Positions 58,126 through 64,000 of a stretch of 64,000 nt of DNA are shown here, piece after piece; the stretch's first letter is position 1, and each line of letters opens with the position of its first letter. The DNA comes from Streptomyces sp. KMM 9044 (GTDB taxonomy: Bacteria > Actinomycetota > Actinomycetes > Streptomycetales > Streptomycetaceae): NCBI RefSeq assembly GCF_024701375.2, contig NZ_CP113910.1, forward strand, positions 2,604,001 through 2,668,000. Reading direction: 5' to 3'. A program made the translations under genes and the position numbers. A model generated the notes under the pieces. The model ran no database searches. It was not told where the DNA came from and worked only from the letters and a program-made list of their open reading frames with translations.

Positions 58126-59283
58126 TCAAGGCCTCTGGGGATCGTCCCGGCGTGTGAGCAGCCATGGCTCGACCACGCCCAGGCCACGCACCGGCCTCTG
58201 CCACATCGGCTGCAGCCCGAAGCGGTACGTCGGCGGTTCCTCGCCCTCCTTCTCCGCCTCGGCCGCCGCCGCCTCGGAGGCGGGCGCGTCACCGGTGCGG
58301 ATCAGTTCCTCGGCGAAGGCGGTGTCGACGAGCACGGCGTCCCGAGGAGCTATCGAGGTGAGCCGGGAGGCGAGGTTCACCGTCGTACCGAAGACATCGC
58401 CCATCCGGGTGGTGACGGTGCCGAACGCCATGCCGACCCGCAGCTCCGGCATCGTCTCGTCGTTCGCCATGGTCTCGATCAGACGCAGGGCGATCTCCGC
58501 GGCCGTTCCCGCGTCGTCGGCGGCGTAGAGCACCTCGTCCCCGAGGGTTTTGATGAGCCGCCCGCCGCGCGCGGCCACCAGGTCGGCGGCGGTCGTCTCG
58601 AAGGCCTCGACGAGTTCGCCGAGCTCCTCCTCCTCCATGCGCCGGGTCAGCCGTGTGAACCCGACGAGGTCGGCGAACGCGACGGCGAGCCGCCGGTCCA
58701 CCATCTCCTCGTCGTCGGCGGCCTGGAGCACCCGCCCGGCCGAGGCGGCGAGCTGCCGTCGCCAGACGTAGACGAGGAACTCCTCCAGCTCGGGCAGGAG
58801 CAGCTCGATGATGGGGTACGTGACCTCGGTGCGTGTCATGCCCAGCTCAGGCGGCTCGGTCAGTCCTTCCAGGAAGGAATCGATCTGCCACTCGGCCAGT
58901 CGCGCGGTGGTCTGTCCCGTGGACCGCGCCACCTGCACGGCCATGGCCTCGCTCAGCAGCCCCGCCTCGACCAGACCGGCCAGCCGGCGCAGCGCCAGGA
59001 CGTCGGCCTCCGTGAACGCCTTGGCCTGCCCGACGTCGGCGAACCCCATGGCCCGCCAGAACCGTGTGGCCAGCTCCACCGTGACGCTGGCACTGCGGGC
59101 CGCCTGAAAGGGGGTGTAACGGCGCTCGGCGCCCAGAATGAGCTGTTCGAGACGCAGAGCGAGCGGGTCCTCACCGTTGTCGGCGGGGCGGGAGTCGTCC
59201 CCCCGCTCGCGCGAGGCCGAGGGTGGCGGAGGCTCCGCGCGGCCCTGCGCTTCCGTTCCGGAGCCCGAGTCGTCGACGGTCAC
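58126..59283 (-). CDS. cya: class III adenylate/guanylate cyclase
   Basis: The 385-residue cyclase has an N-terminal helical regulatory domain (about 30-195) and a C-terminal catalytic domain (about 200-370). The two metal Asp residues are in AFADLVGFT and LGDEVLYA; KTLGDE gives the Lys expected for adenine choice. VGMAFGTVTTRMGDVFG and NLASRLTS complete the fold. No membrane helix, so cytosolic. It likely makes cAMP, used in Streptomyces germination and development. Confidence 0.92.
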   Translation of the reverse strand: MTVDDSGSGTEAQGRAEPPPPSASRERGDDSRPADNGEDPLALRLEQLILGAERRYTPFQAARSASVTVELATRFWRAMGFADVGQAKAFTEADVLALRRLAGLVEAGLLSEAMAVQVARSTGQTTARLAEWQIDSFLEGLTEPPELGMTRTEVTYPIIELLLPELEEFLVYVWRRQLAASAGRVLQAADDEEMVDRRLAVAFADLVGFTRLTRRMEEEELGELVEAFETTAADLVAARGGRLIKTLGDEVLYAADDAGTAAEIALRLIETMANDETMPELRVGMAFGTVTTRMGDVFGTTVNLASRLTSIAPRDAVLVDTAFAEELIRTGDAPASEAAAAEAEKEGEEPPTYRFGLQPMWQRPVRGLGVVEPWLLTRRDDPQRP

Positions 59284-59475
59284 GCGTTGCTGCCCTTCCG
59301 ATCTGCCACGGCCATGTCTCGACCGGCCTCAACTCTACGGCAGGTGTGCGCCAGCTCACTCCGTTCGGTTGCACCTGCAGGTGGCACGACCGGCACACCC
59401 GGCATCGGGGTACCCACCGTACGCACCCGCACCCGTGCCCGCGTGCGCCCCTCACCCGCCCCGGGCCGGCAGGGC

Positions 59476-60384
59476 CTACGGGACGACGGGACGTACGTGC
59501 ACGATGTCGCCCGCTCCCACCGGTTCCTGCATCCCCTCCTCCGTCGCCAGTACCAGGCGCCCGTCCCCGTCCACGGCGACCGCCTCGCCCAGCAGTACCC
59601 GGTCCCCCGGCAGCTCGGCGCGCACCGCCCGCCCGAGGGTCGCGCACCCCGCCGCGTACGTCTCCTGCAGGCCGCTCGCGACCGGGTCGCCGCCCGCCTC
59701 CCGCCAGCGCCGGTACCACCCCTCCAGCGACCGCAGCACGCCCCGCAGCAGCGGGTCCCGGTCCGTGGTCACCGCGCCGGCCAGCGCCAGCGACCCGGCG
59801 GTGGGCACCGGCAGCTCGTCGGTGCGCAGGCTGACGTTGATCCCGACGCCGATCACCACCCCGTCGTCCCCGGCCCGCTCCGCGAGGATTCCGGCGGCCT
59901 TGCGCTCCTCGCCACCGACGGTGACGAGAAGGTCGTTGGGCCACTTCAGGGCCGTGTCGACACCCGCCGTACGGGACAGTCCGGTGGCCACCGCGACGCC
60001 GGTGAGCAGCGGCAGCCAGCCCCAGCGGGCCACCGGCACCTCGGTGGGCCGGAGCAGTACGGAGAAGAAGAGACCGGAGCGGGCCGGCGCCGTCCACTGC
60101 CGGTCCAGGCGGCCCCGCGCGGCGGTCTGCTCCTCGGCGACGAGCACGGCCCCCTCGTCGGCCGTCCCCTCGTCGGCGCGGGCCACGAGGTCGGAGTTGG
60201 TGGATCCGGTGCGCTGCACCACGTCGACCTGCCGCCACAGCCCGCCGTCGCGCACCAGGCCTCTGCGCAGGCCTGCGGCGTTCAACGGCGGACGGTCGAG
60301 ATCGGACCAGCGTCCCGACCCGCCTTTCGGCCCGGGCGGGAGGTCCGGGCCGGTCTCGCCTTCGTCATCCGGTGACTTCGTCAT
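59476..60384 (-). CDS. birA: biotin-[acetyl-CoA-carboxylase] ligase
   Basis: The 302-residue enzyme attaches biotin to the carrier domain of acyl-CoA carboxylases. It has TGSTNSDL, AEEQTAARGRLDRQW (the biotinyl-AMP loop, GRGRRGR in E. coli, altered here) and LKWPNDLL, plus the C-terminal beta domain. The DNA-binding N-terminus of E. coli BirA is absent, so it is not a repressor. It is divergent from pccB, whose partner subunit it would serve. Confidence 0.93.
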   Translation of the reverse strand: MTKSPDDEGETGPDLPPGPKGGSGRWSDLDRPPLNAAGLRRGLVRDGGLWRQVDVVQRTGSTNSDLVARADEGTADEGAVLVAEEQTAARGRLDRQWTAPARSGLFFSVLLRPTEVPVARWGWLPLLTGVAVATGLSRTAGVDTALKWPNDLLVTVGGEERKAAGILAERAGDDGVVIGVGINVSLRTDELPVPTAGSLALAGAVTTDRDPLLRGVLRSLEGWYRRWREAGGDPVASGLQETYAAGCATLGRAVRAELPGDRVLLGEAVAVDGDGRLVLATEEGMQEPVGAGDIVHVRPVVP

Positions 60385-60549
60385 GCGGCCACCCTAGGTA
60401 CGCCGTTCCGCGCACCGCAGCGGGGACGGGCCGGGAGACCGGATCATGAGACCGGGTGACCGGGGCGCAGCCGCGAGGCCGGACCGGTGCGGACCGCCGG
60501 ACCGGGTCAGGGCGGACCTCAGCCCGTTCCCCGCCCTGTGAAGGGGAAA

Positions 60550-60573
60550 GCAGTGTGGGATAGACCGCACTGC
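60550..60573. promoter_or_regulatory. inverted repeat upstream of pccB
   Basis: GCAGTG and CACTGC flank a 12-nt spacer, about 75 bp before the pccB start in the divergent birA-pccB gap. It may be a regulator site; no promoter hexamers are clear nearby. Confidence 0.35.
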
Positions 60574-60648
60574 CGATCCCGAAGGCCCCCGCTACGCTAC
60601 GGATGAGTAACCGTCCCCCCTTTTGAGCAGGCAGGGAGCCGTATCCCG

Positions 60649-62253
60649 ATGTCCGAGCCGGAAGTGCAGCAGCCCGACATTCATACGACCGCGGGCAAGC
60701 TCGCGGATCTGAGGCGTCGCATCCACGAGGCGACGCACGCCGGTTCGGAACGTGCCGTGGAGAAGCAGCACGCCAAGGGCAAGCTGACGGCCCGGGAGCG
60801 GATCGGTCTGCTGCTCGACGAGGGGTCGTTCGTCGAACTGGACGAGTTCGCCCGGCACCGTTCCACCAACTTCGGGCTGGACGCCAACCGCCCCTACGGC
60901 GACGGTGTGGTGACCGGCTACGGCACCGTCGACGGCCGCCCGGTCGCCGTGTTCTCGCAGGACTTCACGGTCTTCGGCGGAGCGCTGGGCGAAGTGTACG
61001 GACAGAAGATCGTCAAGGTCATGGACTTCGCCCTGAGGACCGGCTGCCCGGTCGTCGGGATCAACGACTCCGGCGGCGCCCGGATCCAGGAGGGCGTGGC
61101 CTCGCTGGGCGCCTACGGCGAGATCTTCCGCCGCAACACCCATGCCTCCGGGGTGATCCCGCAGATCAGCCTGGTCGTCGGCCCGTGCGCGGGCGGCGCG
61201 GTCTACTCCCCGGCGATCACCGACTTCACGGTCATGGTCGACCGGACCTCGCACATGTTCATCACCGGGCCGGACGTCATCAAGACGGTCACCGGCGAGG
61301 ACGTCGGCTTCGAGGAGCTGGGCGGCGCCCGCACCCACAACTCCACCTCGGGTGTGGCCCACCACATGGCCGGCGACGAGAAGGACGCCATCGAGTACGT
61401 CAAGCAGCTGCTGTCGTACCTGCCGTCCAACAACCTCTCCGAGCCGCCGGCATACCCGGAGGAGGCGGACCTCACCGTCACCGACGAGGACCGGGAGCTT
61501 GACACGATCGTCCCGGACAGCGCGAACCAGCCGTACGACATGCACGCGGTGCTCGAGCACATCCTGGACGACGGGGAGTTCTTCGAGACGCAGGCACTGT
61601 TCGCGCCGAACATCGTCACCGGGTACGGGCGGGTGGAGGGCCGTCCGGTCGGCATCGTCGCCAACCAGCCGATGCAGTTCGCCGGGTGCCTGGACATCAC
61701 CGCCTCCGAGAAGGCGGCCCGTTTCGTGCGCACCTGCGACGCCTTCAACGTGCCGGTCCTGACCTTCGTCGACGTGCCCGGCTTCCTGCCGGGGGTCGAC
61801 CAGGAGCACGACGGCATCATCCGGCGCGGCGCCAAGCTGATCTTCGCGTACGCGGAGGCGACCGTCCCGCTGATCACCGTCATCACCCGCAAGGCCTTCG
61901 GCGGCGCCTACGACGTCATGGGCTCCAAGCACCTGGGCGCCGACATCAACCTGGCGTGGCCCACCGCGCAGATCGCGGTGATGGGCGCGCAGGGCGCCGT
62001 CAACATCCTGCACCGCCGCACCATCGCCGAATCGGAGTCCGCCGGGGAGGGAGAAGGAGCGGCCACCCGCGCCCGGCTGATGCAGGAGTACGAGGACGCG
62101 CTGCTCAACCCGTACGTGGCGGCCGAACGCGGCTACATCGACGCGGTGATCATGCCGTCGGACACCCGCCGGCACATCGTCCGCGGGCTGCGTCAACTGC
62201 GGACGAAGCGAGGCTCCCTGCCTCCGAAGAAGCACGGCAACATCCCTCTCTAG
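60649..62253 (+). CDS. pccB: propionyl-CoA carboxylase beta subunit
   Basis: The 534-residue carboxyltransferase subunit makes (S)-methylmalonyl-CoA from propionyl-CoA, with a biotinylated alpha subunit coded elsewhere. It has two crotonase-like halves with [20 protein letters not shown] and [13 protein letters not shown]. Residue 422 is Asp, the position reported to set propionyl over acetyl preference in S. coelicolor PccB. ATG 60649 has GGGAG upstream. pccE follows at 16 bp. Confidence 0.97.
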   Translation: MSEPEVQQPDIHTTAGKLADLRRRIHEATHAGSERAVEKQHAKGKLTARERIGLLLDEGSFVELDEFARHRSTNFGLDANRPYGDGVVTGYGTVDGRPVAVFSQDFTVFGGALGEVYGQKIVKVMDFALRTGCPVVGINDSGGARIQEGVASLGAYGEIFRRNTHASGVIPQISLVVGPCAGGAVYSPAITDFTVMVDRTSHMFITGPDVIKTVTGEDVGFEELGGARTHNSTSGVAHHMAGDEKDAIEYVKQLLSYLPSNNLSEPPAYPEEADLTVTDEDRELDTIVPDSANQPYDMHAVLEHILDDGEFFETQALFAPNIVTGYGRVEGRPVGIVANQPMQFAGCLDITASEKAARFVRTCDAFNVPVLTFVDVPGFLPGVDQEHDGIIRRGAKLIFAYAEATVPLITVITRKAFGGAYDVMGSKHLGADINLAWPTAQIAVMGAQGAVNILHRRTIAESESAGEGEGAATRARLMQEYEDALLNPYVAAERGYIDAVIMPSDTRRHIVRGLRQLRTKRGSLPPKKHGNIPL

Positions 62254-62269
62254 GCCTGTTGGAGCCACC

Positions 62270-62479
62270 ATGACGATCAAGGTCGTACGGGGCAACCCGA
62301 CCCCGGAGGAGCTGGCCGCCGCACTGGCGGTGGTCCGGGTGCGCGCCGCGGCGGCGTCCGCCGTGCCGTCCGGCGCGCCCGTTCCCCGCGACTCCTGGTC
62401 CGACCCGTCCCGCCTCGCCGGCCACCGCCTGCCCCAGCCGGGGCCGGCGGCCTGGTCACGCACATACTGGCCGAGCTGA
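62270..62479 (+). CDS. pccE: acyl-CoA carboxylase epsilon subunit
   Basis: The 69-residue small subunit, found in actinobacterial acyl-CoA carboxylases, binds alpha and beta subunits and boosts activity. It shows the family start IKVVRGNPTPEELAALxxV (here MTIKVVRGNPTPEELAAAL) and the C-terminal RTYWPS. It follows pccB by 16 bp and is surely co-transcribed. Confidence 0.93.
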   Translation: MTIKVVRGNPTPEELAAALAVVRVRAAAASAVPSGAPVPRDSWSDPSRLAGHRLPQPGPAAWSRTYWPS

Positions 62480-62495
62480 GCCGCAGCCGGTCCCA

Positions 62496-62553
62496 GGGGC
62501 GCGGGGCTGTCCGGTGTGCGGCTCCCCCGCGCGGGCGCACAGCCCCGCGCCCC
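62496..62553. terminator. long-stem terminator after pccE
   Basis: A perfect 15-bp stem (62496-62510 with 62539-62553) with a 28-nt loop lies 17 bp past the pccE stop. Its right arm merges with a CCCCGCG tandem repeat. Confidence 0.7.
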
Positions 62554-62574
62554 GCGCCCCGCGCCCCGCGCCCC
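62543..62574. repeat. 7-bp tandem repeat CCCCGCG
   Basis: About four and a half copies of CCCCGCG lie between pccE and the 42-residue gene. Being non-coding and of 7-bp unit, it is free to vary in length. Confidence 0.8.
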
Positions 62575-62629
62575 AACATGAGTACCTGTACTCAGGCGCC
62601 CTCCCCCGGCTCAGCCGCACGCTGGCGGC

Positions 62630-62758
62630 ATGCTGTGGTCCGACCCCGAGAACGAGCCGCCGAAGGAACTGCGTGACACGCAGGAGATGTTGCGGCGGCT
62701 GAGCGTTCTCGTGGCGCTGGCCATGGTCCTCGCGATGATCATGATCGGCGTGCGGTGA
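62630..62758 (+). CDS. 42-residue membrane peptide
   Basis: A short frame reads MLWSDPENEPPKELRDTQEM, then a basic pair and one helix LVALAMVLAMIMIGVR. The layout, acidic head then a single membrane span, looks like a real small membrane protein. It fits between pccE and maf, where I recall similar small genes in other streptomycetes. A GGCGGC run upstream is a poor ribosome site, so confidence is moderate. Confidence 0.55.
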   Translation: MLWSDPENEPPKELRDTQEMLRRLSVLVALAMVLAMIMIGVR

Positions 62759-62839
62759 GACGCGCCGCGAGAGGTCCGGCAGGGCTTCCGCGGAGCGTCC
62801 GGACACGCCGGTGGGCGGATGCGCCGATACGCTGATCGC

Positions 62840-63466
62840 ATGACAGATCAGCCTCGCCGCCGGCTCGTGCTCGCCTCCCAGTCCCCCGCCCGGCTCGGGC
62901 TGCTCCGCCAGGCCGGACTCACCCCCGAGGTGATCGTCAGCGGAGTCGACGAGGACGCCGTCACCGCACCCACCCCGGCCGAACTGGCCCTCGCCCTCGC
63001 CGAGGCGAAGGCCTCCGTCGTCGCGGCGAAGCCGGAGGTCCTCGGTGCCCTGGTGATCGGCTGCGACTCGGTGCTCGAGCTGGACGGCCAGGCCCTCGGC
63101 AAGCCCGCGGACGCCGAGGAGGCCACCGCCCGCTGGAAGGCGATGCGAGGCCGCGCGGGGGTCCTGCAGACCGGCCACTGCGTCTACGACACCGCCGGGG
63201 GCGGCAGCCGGTACGCCTCCGCCACCGCGTCCACCGTCGTCCGCTTCGGAGAACCCTCGGACGAGGAGATCGCCGCCTACGTCGCCTCCGGCGAACCGCT
63301 CCATGTCGCGGGGGCCTTCACCCTGGACGGCCGCTCGGCCCCGTTCATCGAGGGCATCGACGGCGACCACGGGAACGTCATCGGCATCAGCCTGCCGCTG
63401 GTGCGGCGCCTGCTGGCCCGGCTGGACGTGGGCATCACCGAGCTGTGGGCGCCGCGGGAGAGGTGA
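62840..63466 (+). CDS. maf: Maf-family nucleotide pyrophosphatase
   Basis: The 208-residue house-cleaning enzyme hydrolyses non-standard or excess nucleoside triphosphates to monophosphates. The N-terminal loop [16 protein letters not shown] and [10 protein letters not shown] carry the conserved residues; [16 protein letters not shown] is the end block. ATG 62840 gives [13 protein letters not shown]. Its 3' end overlaps the convergent membrane gene frame by about 30 bp. Confidence 0.93.
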   Translation: MTDQPRRRLVLASQSPARLGLLRQAGLTPEVIVSGVDEDAVTAPTPAELALALAEAKASVVAAKPEVLGALVIGCDSVLELDGQALGKPADAEEATARWKAMRGRAGVLQTGHCVYDTAGGGSRYASATASTVVRFGEPSDEEIAAYVASGEPLHVAGAFTLDGRSAPFIEGIDGDHGNVIGISLPLVRRLLARLDVGITELWAPRER

Positions 63467-63982
63467 CCGGGGAGCTGCCGCCGCCGTCGGGGTCGTACGT
63501 CACCAGCGGCAGCACGACGAGGGCGAACACCACCGTCACGCAGAGGAACGCGGACGCGCCGACCGGCCCCACGCGAAGGCGCCCAGCAGCGCGTGCACCA
63601 CGGCGGCGCTGATCAGCAGGACCCGGCCCGGCCCGGAGGGGGCGCGGTCGCGCAGGGCGGCCGGCAGCGCGAGGAGGCCGCACCACGCGAAGTGCAGCCC
63701 GAAGACGATGCCGCCGGCCTTCGAGGACACCGACATCGTGTGCGGATCGAGGCCGGCCAGTGACATGTCCTGCCGGTCGACGACGGTCCCGAGGAGCCAG
63801 TTCAGGGCACCGATGCCGAGCGCCTCGGCGAGGAGCACGAGTGCCACGATCCGCGCCACCGGTCTGCCAACCACCGGCCCCCACCCGCTTTCGGCCACGA
63901 CTGCGGTTACCCCGAGTACGTCCGGGGCGGCGTGAACGTTACTGACGAGTAAGGCCAGGAACAAGGACCTCACGACCGGCAA
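63435..63982 (-). pseudogene. membrane protein gene with probable frameshift, runs to window edge
   Basis: The product has about four membrane helices (VARIVALVLLAEALGIGALN, VFGLHFAWCGLLALPAAL, VLLISAAVVHALLGAFAW). As written, the first frame stops at 63536 with a basic nonsense tail. The next frame continues as a clear last helix, VGPVGASAFLCVTVVFALVV, to a stop at 63435. Loss of one copy of a 10-bp repeat around CGTGGGGCCG near 63570 would explain it. The start is unsure: TTG 63982 or later GTGs; the frame is open to the window edge. A TTA codon lies at 63950-63952 if the early start is right. Confidence 0.55.
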
Positions 63983-64000
63983 AGAACCATTGGGCCATTC

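Overview
The window is high-GC actinobacterial chromosome, almost certainly Streptomyces. Supporting signs are strong G/C bias at third codon positions, GTG and TTG starts, GTGA/ATGA overlaps, mycothiol conjugate amidase, the pccB-pccE pair, a CSG-type HutH, and chitinase control boxes of the DasR type. I see no rRNA, tRNA, CRISPR array, phage or intact insertion sequence. Most of the window looks like core chromosome with a few small scars: pseudogenes, a decayed toxin-antitoxin pair and a MITE-like tandem element.

Region 1 (1-14.1 kb): a hypothetical gene at the edge and an amidinotransferase are followed by a long leftward Tad/Flp-type pilus locus. In transcription order it holds an unknown zinc-ribbon protein, a CpaB/SAF protein, a CpaE-like ATPase, two TadE-like pseudopilins, the TadA/CpaF ATPase, TadB, TadC, a NarL-type sensor kinase and regulator, the Flp pilin, a TadG-like protein, a lipoprotein and an OmpA-domain protein. 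No prepilin peptidase is present.

Region 2 (14.1-20.5 kb): secreted degradation and small loci. It has a GH18 chitinase behind two dre-like repeats, a 4-OT-type tautomerase with a short-chain dehydrogenase scrap in front of it, an atypical Nramp transporter, a secreted M14 carboxypeptidase and an acidic unknown protein.

Region 3 (20.6-27.1 kb): a divergent cluster for D-amino acid (N-acyl-D-amino acid) use. Leftward run a PfkB sugar kinase, an IclR regulator, RidA and a broken GntP permease. Rightward run a PLP D-amino acid deaminase and a D-aminoacylase. An operator-like GCAAC repeat lies between the two arms.

Region 4 (27-42.7 kb): secreted trypsin-like protease, AlaA-type aminotransferase, decayed HigBA module with its operator, GTP-dependent PEP carboxykinase, TrhA/hemolysin III (apparently leaderless, under a TetR-like palindrome), Mut7-C RNase, YyaL/thioredoxin-domain protein, a STAND/TPR ATPase with Arg in the P-loop, mca and a DUF4307 protein.

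Region 5 (42.7-53.3 kb): greA, then two adjacent ~142-bp elements with 18-bp inverted ends in the greA-ilvA gap, ilvA, a MarR regulator, cystathionine gamma-synthase, an unknown membrane-anchored protein, a MacB-like ABC pair, a lipoprotein L,D-transpeptidase, an acidic repeat protein and a small LADTG sortase substrate.

Region 6 (53.3-64 kb): hutH, a GGDEF cyclase, enoyl-CoA hydratase, a proline-rich membrane protein, a class III nucleotide cyclase, birA, pccB, pccE, a 42-residue membrane peptide, maf, and a membrane gene with a likely frameshift running to the window end. BirA, PccB and PccE form one functional group: biotinylation and propionyl-CoA carboxylation to methylmalonyl-CoA.
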